Below, piece by piece: positions 1 through 7,845 of a DNA stretch of 22,173 nt; the stretch's first letter is position 1; the number at the start of each line of letters is the position of its first letter. A model generated the notes under the pieces. The model did no database searches. It saw nothing but the letters and a program-made list of their open reading frames with translations, and was not told the DNA's origin. The position numbers and the translations under genes are program-made. This DNA comes from Betaproteobacteria bacterium HGW-Betaproteobacteria-8 (GTDB taxonomy: Bacteria; Pseudomonadota; Gammaproteobacteria; Burkholderiales; Methylophilaceae), in contig PHCD01000033.1 of assembly GCA_002842135.1 (NCBI GenBank), positions 1 through 22,173 of the forward strand. The letters are read 5' to 3'.

Positions 1-22
1 CAAGTATGCCTTCGATGCTCAT
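1..22 (-). CDS. nuoB: NADH-quinone oxidoreductase subunit B, N-terminal fragment
   Basis: Only the first seven codons are inside the window. They read M-S-I-E-G-I-L on the minus strand from an ATG at 22–20. This matches the usual N-terminus of NuoB, the [4Fe-4S] N2 cluster subunit of respiratory complex I. The start lies 11 bases after the nuoA stop, the normal nuoA–nuoB arrangement. No strong Shine-Dalgarno is visible in the short gap, so translational coupling with nuoA is likely. The identification rests on the short match plus position; the rest of the gene lies beyond the window edge. Confidence 0.8.
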
Positions 23-33
23 GCTTTATGCCA

Positions 34-390
34 TCACTCCCATTCAAGGGCGCCCTTCATCCACTCGTAGATAAACCCGACCACCAGCACACCGAGAAAC
101 ACCATCATGGCGATAAAACCGGATATGCCGATTTCCTGGATGACAACCGCCCAAGGAAAGAGAAAAGCAATTTCAAGGTCAAAGAGTATGAACAGGATGG
201 CGACGAGGTAATAGCGCACGTCGAACTTCATGCGGGCGTCTTCAAACGCTTCGAAACCACATTCATAAGGGGAGTTTTTTTCTGCGTCCGGGCGACTGGG
301 AGACACCAACTTACCCAAAGCGATAGGGGCAACGCCGACTGCGAGACCGACGATGATAAACAGTAAGATTGGAAAATAATTTTCCAGCAA
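34..390 (-). CDS. nuoA: NADH-quinone oxidoreductase subunit A (complex I membrane subunit)
   Basis: NuoA (118 aa from this start) is a small subunit of the proton-pumping membrane arm of complex I in the inner membrane. Three hydrophobic segments are visible (about residues 5–24, 60–80 and 88–108), with the family signature SPYECGFE in the loop after the first. The reading frame is open to a TTG at 408, but I prefer the TTG at 390–388. It gives the family-typical start M-L-E-N-Y-F-P and has a GGGG Shine-Dalgarno-like run seven bases upstream. There is no ATG candidate near the N-terminus, so a TTG start is probable either way. It follows secG and tRNA-Leu and leads directly into nuoB. Family assignment is firm; the exact start is less sure. 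Confidence 0.94.
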   Translation of the reverse strand: MLENYFPILLFIIVGLAVGVAPIALGKLVSPSRPDAEKNSPYECGFEAFEDARMKFDVRYYLVAILFILFDLEIAFLFPWAVVIQEIGISGFIAMMVFLGVLVVGFIYEWMKGALEWE

Positions 391-455
391 GTTTGAACCC
401 CAATTCAACCGTTTAACCAGCCTGCTGCTGGCCGGAAAACAAACAATAATTACTC

Positions 456-540
456 TGGTGCCGTCGGAGAGACTCGAACTCTCATGACTTTCGTCACCAC
501 CCCCTCAAGATGGCGTGTCTACCAATTTCACCACGACGGC
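456..540 (-). tRNA. tRNA-Leu, anticodon GAG
   Basis: Read on the minus strand, the 85-base gene folds as a class II tRNA. The acceptor arms GCCGTCG (540–534) and CGACGGC (466–460) pair perfectly. The D-stem is GTG/CAC, the anticodon stem is CCATC/GGTGG with loop TTGAGGG, and the long variable arm TGAC-GAAA-GTCA is typical of tRNA-Leu. The T-arm is GAGAG-TTCGAGT-CTCTC. The anticodon GAG is at 506–504 and would read CUC and CUU. The CCA end is encoded (458–456). It sits between secG and nuoA, where betaproteobacteria usually carry a tRNA-Leu, and is probably processed from the shared transcript. Confidence 0.97.
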
Positions 541-578
541 AATTTTTGCGGGCTCATCGCCCATGAAAACCAATTTTA

Positions 579-926
579 TTATTCAGGCACTACATCTGCA
601 GCACTTGAGTCGGCAGGCGCCGCATCCGCTGCAGTTTCTTCCGAGGACACAGTCGCTGAATTCGCTTGCGACTTGACCACACTGCCTGCTTCTTCACGAT
701 GACCGGAGATATATGCCAAGGACAGACTGGCTGAAAAAAAGACAACAACACAAATGGCAGTTGCGCGACTCATGAAATTGGACGAACCACTCACACCAAA
801 CAGGCTGCCGGAAGCGCCGCTACCAAAAGCCGCGCCCATATCAGCACCCTTGCCATGCTGCAGCAAGACCAGACCAATCACGCCTATCGCCGACAGCACG
901 TGCACAACCAAAACTAAAGTTTCCAT
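579..926 (-). CDS. secG: Preprotein translocase subunit SecG
   Basis: SecG (115 aa) is the small membrane subunit of the SecYEG protein-export channel. Two hydrophobic helices are visible at about residues 2–23 and 53–73. Between them lies the glycine- and serine-rich loop of the family (QHGKGADMGAAFGSG, then SLFGVSGSSNF). The C-terminal tail (about 80–115) is rich in Ala, Ser, Glu and Asp and is not conserved, as is usual for SecG. The ATG at 926 has an AAGGGA Shine-Dalgarno close upstream. It starts 22 bases after tpiA and is followed by tRNA-Leu; the tpiA–secG–tRNA-Leu–nuo order is well known in proteobacteria and supports co-transcription. Confidence 0.96.
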   Translation of the reverse strand: METLVLVVHVLSAIGVIGLVLLQHGKGADMGAAFGSGASGSLFGVSGSSNFMSRATAICVVVFFSASLSLAYISGHREEAGSVVKSQANSATVSSEETAADAAPADSSAADVVPE

Positions 927-948
927 ATTCCCTTAATCCCCTGCTACA

Positions 949-1749
949 TCAGTCAGCATGCGAAGCGACTTCAGAAGCAGCGCGACATATTTCTATAAAT
1001 TCATCAGCGTTTAATGAGCATCGCCCAATCAAACCGCCATCAATATCCGGCATAGCTAATAATTGTGACGCATTTGAAGGATTTACGCTACCCCCATATA
1101 GGATACGCACCCTGTTTGCGACATCGGCATCGCGCTCGGCAATTTGCCTGCGGATGAATGTATGCATAGCCTGAGCCTGTTCCGGTGTAGCCGTTTTTCC
1201 GGTGCCGATTGCCCATGACGGCTCATAGGCAATCACCGCCCTCAACTGCACCGCCTGGGACAACACTTCCAGACCCAGCGTATTCAGGATCGCAATCATC
1301 TGGCTGGCAACAACCGCCTCAGAAACCCCGGACTGGCGCTCTTCCAGCGTTTCCCCCACACAAAATACAGGGGTCAGGCCGGCTCGCAAAGCCATGCCAA
1401 AACTGGCAGCCGCAGAGGTATTGGTTTCGTGTATAAGCACCCTGCGCTCAGAATGCCCAATCAGCACATAAGTACAGCCGAAATCAGCAAGCATCCTGGC
1501 CGAGACTGCGCCGGTATAAGCACCATACTCATGTGGACTGACGTTTTGTCCACCCCAGGCCACGTTAGTCCCTTGCAAAAGCGCCTGGGCCTGAAACAAA
1601 TAAGGAGTCGGCACGCAAACTGCAAAATCCGCGTTGTCAAAATCACGCAAGCCAGCCGTGATATCGGTAATCAAGGCATGATTCTGCGCCAGGCTACCAT
1701 GCATTTTCCAGTTGCCGACGACCAGCTTACGACGCATTTTTTTACTCAT
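949..1749 (-). CDS. tpiA: Triosephosphate isomerase with a Gly-to-Arg change in the phosphate loop
   Basis: TpiA (266 aa) interconverts dihydroxyacetone phosphate and glyceraldehyde 3-phosphate in the cytoplasm. The TIM-barrel landmarks are present: N13-x-K15 in GNWKMHG, the electrophile H99 in IGHSERR, and the catalytic base E176 in [12 protein letters not shown], followed by the flexible loop. YGGSVNPSN (218–226) is the first phosphate-binding strand. The second phosphate loop, usually G-G-A-S, reads G242-R243-C244-S245 here: the codons at 1023–1021 and 1020–1018 give Arg and Cys. Everything else looks functional and of normal length. The chosen ATG at 1749 is followed by a second in-frame ATG four codons later, so the start could be slightly shorter. 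Confidence 0.96.
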   Translation of the reverse strand: MSKKMRRKLVVGNWKMHGSLAQNHALITDITAGLRDFDNADFAVCVPTPYLFQAQALLQGTNVAWGGQNVSPHEYGAYTGAVSARMLADFGCTYVLIGHSERRVLIHETNTSAAASFGMALRAGLTPVFCVGETLEERQSGVSEAVVASQMIAILNTLGLEVLSQAVQLRAVIAYEPSWAIGTGKTATPEQAQAMHTFIRRQIAERDADVANRVRILYGGSVNPSNASQLLAMPDIDGGLIGRCSLNADEFIEICRAASEVASHAD

Positions 1750-1816
1750 AAAATTTGCCGGATTCTACCTTGCGCAACGATGCATGGTCAATGAAATAAG
1801 GGCATAAAACTGAAGG

Positions 1817-3511
1817 TCAGTTTGGCAATTGCCAGTGTTTGATATTGAGTTGCAGACTTTCATTGCCGTTATACAGATTGCTTTGCAACTCATAGACCAA
1901 TGCAACCGGTGACGGCAGCAAATCCTGCTGCTGGAAAAAGATGGCATCGTATTGTCTGCCTGCCTTGACCAGACTCAGCTTGAGATGGCGCTCACCGACA
2001 ATGCGCTGGCCGAGTATCTCAAACACATCAAGAAAGACAGGCGCAGGAAACCCCTGCCCCCACACCTGCTTTTGCAACAAGGCCGCCGTCCGCAAATGCA
2101 TGTCCTCTCCGCCCAGAGCGCCATCCACCTCAATTACCGCATCCAGGTCCGCGGGTGACAGACTGGCTGCCGCCACCTGCTCGAAAGCCTGGTTGAATCG
2201 CTCAAAATCATTTTCGCGTATGGTCAGGCCTGCCGCCATCGCATGTCCGCCGAACTTCATGATCAAGTCCGGCTCACGCTTGGCAACCAGGTCAAGCGCA
2301 TCTCGCATATGCAGCGACTTGATGGAGCGGCCGGAACCCTTGAGCAGTCCATCGCCAGCCTGCGCGAATGCTATAACCGGCCGGTGATGCCGCTCTTTGA
2401 TCCTGGAAGCAAGAATGCCGATAACCCCCTGGTGCCAGTCCGGATGAAACAGACTCAGGGTATAGCGGTCCGCGGGCTCTATTTTATCCAGGGCAATGCC
2501 GGCAAGTTCCTGCATCCCGGCCTCTATCGAGCGTCTGGCCTGATTCAATTCATGCAACTGCTGCGCCATATGCTGGGCCTCAGCCTCATCATCGGTCAGC
2601 AGGCAAGCAATACCGAGCGACATATCGTCCAGCCGGCCCGCGGCATTCAGGCGCGGGCCAACACTAAAGCCCAGGTCCTGCGCATTGACCTTCTCCTGCT
2701 GGCGCCCGGCAATCTTCAGCAAGGCATTGATCCCAGGACAAGCCTTGCCCGCCCGGATACGCCTCAAGCCCTGCTCGACCAGGATCCTGTTGTTTTCATC
2801 CAGCCTGACCAGATCGGCCACCGTGCCCAGCGCAACAATATCCAGCAATTCAGTAAGATTCGGCTCCGGGCAGTCGCCAAAAGCGCCCCGCTTACGCAAC
2901 TCGGCACGCAAAGCCAGCATTGCGTAAAAAATCACACCGACACCAGCCAGATGCTTGCTGGGGAAATCGCAACCGTGTTGATTGGGATTAATCATACAGG
3001 CGGCCTTGGGGGTCTGCTCACCGGGCAAATGGTGATCGGTAATCAATACCGTGACACCCAAAGCGTTGGCAGCATCGACTCCATCCACACTGGCAATGCC
3101 GTTATCCACGGTAATAATCATATCCGGTTTGCGTTTTGCCGCCAGCGCCACTATTTCCGGCGTCAAACCATATCCATATTCAAACCGGTTAGGCACAAGG
3201 AAATCCACCTCAGCCCCCATGCTGCGCAGCCCCCGAACAGCAACTGTCGTCGCTGTCGCGCCATCCGCATCATAATCACCCACCACCAGCAACCGTTTTT
3301 GTTGTGCAATCGCATCGGCCAGCAAGCGCGCCATTTCCTGGTTGTGGGTTAACCGCTCAGGCGGGATCAGCCCCGCCAGGGAAACATCCAGCTGTGTTGG
3401 CGACTGGATCCCTCGCGCCGCAAGAATTTTTGCCAAGGCCCCGGGCAACCCGGCATCCAGCAAACGGGACATGGCTTCATGATCGATTTCACGTTCAACA
3501 ATAGTTGTCAT
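1817..3511 (-). CDS. recJ: Single-stranded-DNA-specific 5'-3' exonuclease RecJ
   Basis: RecJ (564 aa) degrades single-stranded DNA 5' to 3' in recombination and mismatch repair. The DHH-phosphoesterase core is complete: DYDADG at 79–84, the VDNG segment at 135–138, DHH at 159–161, and RLNAAGR at 287–293. The DHHA1 domain shows GSGRS (392–396) and GGHAMAAG (421–428). An OB-fold and C-terminal part (about 450–564) completes a normal RecJ length. The ATG at 3511 directly abuts the TAA stop of the RpfE-type gene with no intervening base. The Shine-Dalgarno GAGAAA lies inside the end of the upstream gene, so translation is probably coupled. Confidence 0.97.
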   Translation of the reverse strand: MTTIVEREIDHEAMSRLLDAGLPGALAKILAARGIQSPTQLDVSLAGLIPPERLTHNQEMARLLADAIAQQKRLLVVGDYDADGATATTVAVRGLRSMGAEVDFLVPNRFEYGYGLTPEIVALAAKRKPDMIITVDNGIASVDGVDAANALGVTVLITDHHLPGEQTPKAACMINPNQHGCDFPSKHLAGVGVIFYAMLALRAELRKRGAFGDCPEPNLTELLDIVALGTVADLVRLDENNRILVEQGLRRIRAGKACPGINALLKIAGRQQEKVNAQDLGFSVGPRLNAAGRLDDMSLGIACLLTDDEAEAQHMAQQLHELNQARRSIEAGMQELAGIALDKIEPADRYTLSLFHPDWHQGVIGILASRIKERHHRPVIAFAQAGDGLLKGSGRSIKSLHMRDALDLVAKREPDLIMKFGGHAMAAGLTIRENDFERFNQAFEQVAAASLSPADLDAVIEVDGALGGEDMHLRTAALLQKQVWGQGFPAPVFLDVFEILGQRIVGERHLKLSLVKAGRQYDAIFFQQQDLLPSPVALVYELQSNLYNGNESLQLNIKHWQLPN

Positions 3512-4501
3512 TTATTTCTCAAAGTAAGTCTTGATTGCTGAGCTTCCACGCCAGAATTTCCACAGATCACACCTGCGCAAAGTCGCTTGCAAGACCTTGC
3601 CATTGACTGCGAAATTCAATTGCAGGCTATCAACGTCGCCGCGTTTGAGCTGTCTGGCACAGGCTTGAAACCAGCTGTCATCGATATCAGTGGATTCATC
3701 CAACTGCACCCAGGTCGCGGCCCGAGCGCTTGGGCTGCACACTGCAGGAAAAGCCGCCGGCATATCCTGGCACTCTATTTTTCCCAGATTGCCCAGCCCC
3801 CGCATCAAGGGTGTGGAAGCATAGGCAAATATCGGCTCCCCCTTCCCTTTCCCGGGCAACTTGCCCTCACCCCAGAACCACAGGCTGTTGCACGGCACCA
3901 GACCTTTACTTTCCCTGGCCTGATTCACCGGATGTGAGTGCAATAACATCTGAATTTCGTTAATTAGCTGATTCCAGCGTGCAGCCTCATTACCCTTGGG
4001 CAAAAAAGCATTGATATCCCGATCGACCGCCAACCCTGGATGACAGCTGACAATATTGGGCGGTTCGGCCAGATGCAGATACCAATGGCCGGAAGAGCCC
4101 GCCATGAACCGCAAGCCATCCGCTGCAAAGTGCCGGTTCAACGAATCGAGCAAGCTGGAAGATTCTTCCGGGGACAATGCCATGGGCACCGGCGCCAACA
4201 AGGAAAATGAATCGCGCTGCAAAACAAGGTGCACCGGATCCGCAAACAGGAAGTACCCCTTATCTACGGCAACGGCTGACTCCTGCCCATCTTCGCCCAG
4301 ATAAGAGATAGCCGCGATCGGCAAAGATCCAGCGCTTTGCGAGCTGGCTGGCAAGCCAGCCTGCTGGCAAATCAGGCTTTCAATCGAGTCATCCAGGGGT
4401 TCAAGTCGCGACCTTGCCATCAGGCGAGCGAGCGCAGACTCAAGGCCGAGACGACAGACTTGCGCCAGTGACGCTTGTGGAATGAAAAGTTGGAGTTGCA
4501 C
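3512..4501 (-). CDS. RpfE-type conserved protein (phosphoglycerate mutase-like family)
   Basis: About 329 residues. The sequence resembles the conserved family annotated 'regulatory protein RpfE type' in betaproteobacteria and Xanthomonas. The N-terminus reads M-Q-L-Q-L-F-I-P, and a central block around residues 190–215 (HPVNQARESKG…NSLWFWGEG) recalls cofactor-independent phosphoglycerate mutase-like proteins. No signal peptide or membrane segment is visible. The biochemical role is not established, and I do not claim the regulatory function. The frame is open to a TTG at 4513, but the GTG at 4501 gives the family-like N-terminus; neither has a good Shine-Dalgarno. It is the first gene of the minus-strand unit and abuts recJ exactly. 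Confidence 0.8.
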   Translation of the reverse strand: MQLQLFIPQASLAQVCRLGLESALARLMARSRLEPLDDSIESLICQQAGLPASSQSAGSLPIAAISYLGEDGQESAVAVDKGYFLFADPVHLVLQRDSFSLLAPVPMALSPEESSSLLDSLNRHFAADGLRFMAGSSGHWYLHLAEPPNIVSCHPGLAVDRDINAFLPKGNEAARWNQLINEIQMLLHSHPVNQARESKGLVPCNSLWFWGEGKLPGKGKGEPIFAYASTPLMRGLGNLGKIECQDMPAAFPAVCSPSARAATWVQLDESTDIDDSWFQACARQLKRGDVDSLQLNFAVNGKVLQATLRRCDLWKFWRGSSAIKTYFEK

Positions 4502-4549
4502 ATCAGGCTTCAATAAACGGTTGGCTGAAATATACCATCTATCCTTACC

Positions 4550-4578
4550 GATTTCAGGCCGGCTGATTTCAGGTCAGC
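4550..4578. repeat. Direct repeat GATTTCAGGYCRGC, two copies
   Basis: Two 14-base copies start at 4550 and 4565 (15-base period) and differ at only two positions: GATTTCAGGCCGGC and GATTTCAGGTCAGC. They lie in the divergent region between the RpfE-type gene and sixA, about 50–75 bases upstream of the minus-strand gene. Paired direct repeats of this spacing can be operator half-sites, but no known regulator motif is recognised. Confidence 0.45.
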
Positions 4579-4598
4579 GCATCACTGGCACGATTGAT

Positions 4599-4613
4599 TG
4601 TTTGTCACAAACA
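4599..4613. promoter_or_regulatory. Perfect palindrome TGTTTGT-C-ACAAACA, candidate operator
   Basis: A 7+1+7 perfect inverted repeat sits near the middle of the divergent intergenic region (4502–4742) between the minus-strand RpfE–recJ unit and the plus-strand sixA unit. The symmetry and position suit a dimeric DNA-binding regulator. I cannot name one. It has no T-tract after it and is too short-looped to be a terminator. Confidence 0.4.
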
Positions 4614-4672
4614 AACAGCAATCATTGCAGCCTTCTGCAACAATTCATGCCCGATTCATCAAATTGTCACTT

Positions 4673-4699
4673 TTGTCAGAACTATATGCCCGCTAAGAT
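4673..4699 (+). promoter_or_regulatory. Candidate sigma70 promoter upstream of sixA
   Basis: A TTGTCA hexamer (about 4674–4679) is followed after about 15 bases by TAAGAT, about 40–45 bases before the sixA ATG. The hexamers match the consensus partly, but the spacer is short. A second TTGTCA lies about 10 bases upstream, so the assignment is ambiguous. Confidence 0.25.
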
Positions 4700-4742
4700 A
4701 GCCTATTAAAAACCAATATATCTCACACGGCCCGGTTTCATA

Positions 4743-5207
4743 ATGATGAATCTTATTTTATGGCGGCACGCAGAAGCGCAGGACACCAGCCCGGATATTG
4801 AACGCATCCTGACGCCAAGAGGCCGCAAACAGGCGGAAAAAATGGCTGCCTGGCTCAAAACACAATTGCCTGCCGATACGCTGATCCTGGTAAGCCCGGC
4901 AGCGCGGACACAACAGACTGCAAAAGCGCTCACAGAACAGTTCACCACCTTGGCACAACTGGCACCCGGCACCTCCGCAGACCAGCTGCTGGCGGCGGCA
5001 GGCTGGCCTAAAGCCAGGGGGACCGTGCTGGTAGTTGCCCACCAGCCTGCGTTGGGCATGGCTGCGGCCAAGGCGTTGACGGGCAAAACCGATTACTGGA
5101 GCGTAAAAAAGGGGGCGATTTGGTGGCTGACCAACCGCGTTCGTGGCGATGAGCGGCAGACAGTGCTACGCGCCGTCCTCTCACCGGATATGCTGGACAC
5201 GATCTGA
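4743..5207 (+). CDS. sixA: Phosphohistidine phosphatase SixA-type, histidine phosphatase superfamily
   Basis: This 154-residue protein has the compact histidine-phosphatase layout. The LILWRHAEA motif at 4–12 carries the phospho-accepting H9 and R8. SPAARTQQTA at 51–60 carries the second arginine, R55. VVAHQPALG at 98–105 carries the second histidine, H100. It is the size of E. coli SixA, which removes phosphate from histidine in phosphorelay or PTS proteins; the substrate here is unknown. Two consecutive ATGs open the frame (4743 and 4746). It is the first gene of a plus-strand run. The next gene, a ParA ATPase, starts 64 bases downstream, and a CYTH-CHAD gene follows that, consistent with a role in phosphate or polyphosphate biology (inference). 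Confidence 0.88.
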   Translation: MMNLILWRHAEAQDTSPDIERILTPRGRKQAEKMAAWLKTQLPADTLILVSPAARTQQTAKALTEQFTTLAQLAPGTSADQLLAAAGWPKARGTVLVVAHQPALGMAAAKALTGKTDYWSVKKGAIWWLTNRVRGDERQTVLRAVLSPDMLDTI

Positions 5208-5271
5208 ACGGGCCACATCAATTAGATAGAGAAGCTCGCCATCAGAACAAACTGAAGAACTGGAGAACCAT

Positions 5272-5907
5272 GTGAACACCATACTGATTGCCAACCCCAA
5301 GGGCGGCAGTGGCAAGACGACGATATCTACCAACCTTGCCGGCTATTTTGCCAACCGCGGCAGGCACGTGGTGTTATCGGACATGGACCGGCAAAAATCG
5401 GCAACAGCCTGGCTAAGCCGTCGTGCCGAGTCATTACCACTGATTCATGGCCTGGATGGTCGCGGCAAGCATGCCGACAGCCTCAGTGCCGAATGGTCGA
5501 TTATTGATTCACCCGCCGGCATTCATGGTGACAAACTCAGCGACGCGGTCAAGCATGCGGACTGGGTCGTCGTTCCCATTCAACCCTCTGCCTTTGATAT
5601 CGGGGCCACCGACGATTTTCTTGATATCCTGCGGGCAGAGAAAGCCGTGCGCAAGGAGCGCACCTTTGTCGCCATGGTTGGTATGCGAGTTGACCCGCGC
5701 ACCAGAAGTGCCATCAAACTCCAGGAATTCCTGGATAATGCAGGCTTCCCGGTCATCACAAACCTGCGCGATGGACAAATCTATATGCAAGCCGCTGAGC
5801 AAGGCATGAGCCTGTTCGACATGCGGCCATCCCTGGTCAAACGCGACATACAACAGTGGACACCACTGCTGCACTGGCTGATCAGTGCCGACCAAGATGC
5901 AAAATGA
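5272..5907 (+). CDS. Solitary ParA/MinD-family ATPase
   Basis: This 211-residue ParA-type ATPase has the deviant Walker A box KGGSGKTT (10–17, with signature Lys10 and Lys15), the A' segment LSDMDRQ (35–41) and the Walker B-like WSIIDSPAG (75–83). It has no N-terminal DNA-binding extension, so it resembles the small ParA/McdA-like ATPases that position cargo on the nucleoid rather than full plasmid ParA. No parB or parS-like array is nearby. The start is GTG at 5272: the overlapping ATG at 5270 runs straight into a stop, and GGAG lies six bases upstream. Its 3' end overlaps the CYTH-CHAD gene by 11–23 bases. The cargo is unknown; a link to the CHAD protein is inference. Confidence 0.9.
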   Translation: MNTILIANPKGGSGKTTISTNLAGYFANRGRHVVLSDMDRQKSATAWLSRRAESLPLIHGLDGRGKHADSLSAEWSIIDSPAGIHGDKLSDAVKHADWVVVPIQPSAFDIGATDDFLDILRAEKAVRKERTFVAMVGMRVDPRTRSAIKLQEFLDNAGFPVITNLRDGQIYMQAAEQGMSLFDMRPSLVKRDIQQWTPLLHWLISADQDAK

Positions 5908-7393
5908 AATAGAGCTCAAGCTCCGCATCGGTGCAAAAGATATTCTGCGTTTGCGGCGCCATGCCGCCATCCGGAAACATCTGGCAGGCAAGCCGATCAC
6001 GCGCAGACTGGTCAGCATCTACTACGACACACCCGACCTGCAATTGCTGAAAAAGCAGGTTAGCCTGCGTGTCCGGCGCATGTCCGGAGGATGGTTTCAG
6101 GCAGTGAAGGGCAGCGGACATTCGCTGGCAGGGCTGCACCAGCGCATGGAATGGGAAGACATCATTGCCCGCGGCCATCCGGATTTCACAAAAATCACCG
6201 AACCCTCGCTCGCCCGGATATTTGCCAACCAAAGCCTGCGCGATGCCTTGCAGCCGATTTTTGTCACTGATGTAAAACGCACGGAGTGGCAACTGGCTTA
6301 TGAAGATGGTACAGCCATCGAAGTCGCACTTGACCTGGGGCAACTTGAAGTCGGCAATCAATCCGAGCCCATCAGCGAAGTGGAACTTGAGCTGAAGAGC
6401 GGCGAAGCCTGGCGCCTGTTCGAACTCGCCGCCGAGTTGCAGAAAACCATCCCCTTGCATATTGAAAACATCAGCAAAGCCGAACGCGGTTATCGTCACT
6501 TTCACCCCCACACGCCGATAGCATCGAGGGCCGAGCCCATTGAGCTGTCTGCGAAAGCATCCGGAATCCAGGCGTTCCAGGCCATAGGCCTGGAGTGCCT
6601 GCGCCAGATGCAGGCCAATCAGGAGCTGGCGCTAAGCGGCGATACCGAAGCAACGCACCAGATGCATATTGCCGTGCGACGCATGAAGGTGGCATTCAAG
6701 CTATTCAAGTTCGGCAAGCACCACATCCGCACAGAGATCGACTGGCTGAACAGGCTGATAGGAAATGCACGTAACTGGGACGTGCTAACGACAGAGACAT
6801 TGCCCCTGTTGCTTGATCAGGATGAAACATTAAATCAGCTACAACCATTGATCGCCCGCAGGCACGGTGCCAGCTACAGTGCACTAAAAAAAGCCATCGG
6901 CGGCCAGCGCTACCAGGCCATGTTGCTGCAACTCGGTGCAATACTGACAAAAACCCCGGAAAAACACAGGCAGTCAGCCGAAAAAATACTGCGCCAGAAA
7001 CTGCAATCCATTTATGACCGCCTACCGTGGAACAAGGTACATCTGGATGATCTCAGCAAGCTGCAACTGCACCATATGCGCATCAGGATCAAGCGTTTAC
7101 GTTATGGTCAGGAGTTCTTCAAGTCGCCAAAACTCCACAAGTACCCGGTAAAAGACATCATCCGCCTGCAGAAAGACCTGGGGCTAATAAATGATTTGCA
7201 TGTCGGCAAACGGCTGCTCACCAACGCCGCCAGAAATCTCCCTGATAAGTTCCCCCAGCAAGTTGCCGCGAAAATATCGGCGGCGGAATCCCGCCTGGCA
7301 GCAGCATCCGGGGAACATTTGCAAGCCAGCTGGGAAAGATTGCGCCAGAAAAAAGCTGGCAGAACTGATGCCCCCGCCACAAAAATCCTCTAA
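5897..7393 (+). CDS. CYTH and CHAD domain protein (inorganic polyphosphate-related)
   Basis: 498 residues with two modules. The N-terminal CYTH domain (about 1–205) begins with the diagnostic EIELKLR (4–10) and continues with charged strands such as VSLRVRR (55–61) and EVELELKSGE (161–170). CYTH domains form a tunnel that binds triphosphate or polyphosphate with metal ions. The C-terminal CHAD domain (about 219–485) has the paired His/Arg helices HQMHIAVRRMK (254–264) and HHMRIRIKRLR (392–402) that bind polyphosphate. The frame is open from a GTG at 5885, but the ATG at 5897 places EIELKL at its usual distance. The gene starts inside the ParA gene (11-base overlap), suggesting translational coupling. 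Catalytic activity (triphosphatase) versus pure binding cannot be decided by eye. Confidence 0.92.
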   Translation: MQNEIELKLRIGAKDILRLRRHAAIRKHLAGKPITRRLVSIYYDTPDLQLLKKQVSLRVRRMSGGWFQAVKGSGHSLAGLHQRMEWEDIIARGHPDFTKITEPSLARIFANQSLRDALQPIFVTDVKRTEWQLAYEDGTAIEVALDLGQLEVGNQSEPISEVELELKSGEAWRLFELAAELQKTIPLHIENISKAERGYRHFHPHTPIASRAEPIELSAKASGIQAFQAIGLECLRQMQANQELALSGDTEATHQMHIAVRRMKVAFKLFKFGKHHIRTEIDWLNRLIGNARNWDVLTTETLPLLLDQDETLNQLQPLIARRHGASYSALKKAIGGQRYQAMLLQLGAILTKTPEKHRQSAEKILRQKLQSIYDRLPWNKVHLDDLSKLQLHHMRIRIKRLRYGQEFFKSPKLHKYPVKDIIRLQKDLGLINDLHVGKRLLTNAARNLPDKFPQQVAAKISAAESRLAAASGEHLQASWERLRQKKAGRTDAPATKIL

Positions 7394-7426
7394 ACTTCGG
7401 ACCATTCAATGTCATAGAGAACTGCC

Positions 7427-7801
7427 ATGAACCTGGAAAAAGTAATCTTTGGATTTTTTATCGTCCTGGCCCTGACACTCAATTTTGGCTACTTTATCGG
7501 TGACATGGATAACCCGGCTCACCATCATGTTTACGAGCTTTACGCGGCCATCATTGTCAACCTGATTGCCACCGTTCTGAAATTCGGCGACCGCACCCAG
7601 ATTGGCGCCGTTCACCTGGCAACCAGCCTGGTAGCAGATCTACAACTGATCACGGCAGCCGTTCTCCTCGCGGCAACGAGTGGCACGCCAAGTGAGCACG
7701 TCATGATCAACCACATTGTTTCACTTTCAGGCGGAGCCTTGCTGGCGAATATCATTTCAGTCATCCTGCTCATGGCTGAGACCATCACTTTACGTCGTTA
7801 A
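7427..7801 (+). CDS. DUF6394-type small membrane protein
   Basis: This 124-residue protein is almost entirely hydrophobic, with four likely transmembrane segments at about 4–24, 38–53, 62–84 and 97–118. A His-rich loop PAHHHVYELYA lies at about 30–40. It resembles the family named DUF6394, which has no assigned function; I recognise it from memory and have not searched. The ATG at 7427 has AGAGA six bases upstream. It starts 33 bases after the CYTH-CHAD gene and ends 44 bases before a K+-channel gene. Its constant-looking pairing with a channel suggests an accessory membrane subunit, but this is inference. Confidence 0.75.
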   Translation: MNLEKVIFGFFIVLALTLNFGYFIGDMDNPAHHHVYELYAAIIVNLIATVLKFGDRTQIGAVHLATSLVADLQLITAAVLLAATSGTPSEHVMINHIVSLSGGALLANIISVILLMAETITLRR

Positions 7802-7845
7802 ACGATAGTGGCTGGCAGGTTCCCTGCAAGCACTGAGAAACCGGT

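Noticed and set aside
541..578. Small GGGC/GCCC hairpin between secG and tRNA-Leu as a terminator
   Set aside because: The stem is only four bases, with no T-run on the minus strand, and the tRNA lies directly downstream in the same direction.
2243..3352. A 369-codon open frame on the plus strand
   Set aside because: It is antisense to recJ, whose catalytic motifs are unmistakable; the translated product has no recognisable domain.
5272..5907. A chromosome or plasmid partition locus (parAB–parS) or plasmid origin
   Set aside because: There is no parB-like gene and no iteron or parS-like repeats; all surrounding genes are chromosomal.
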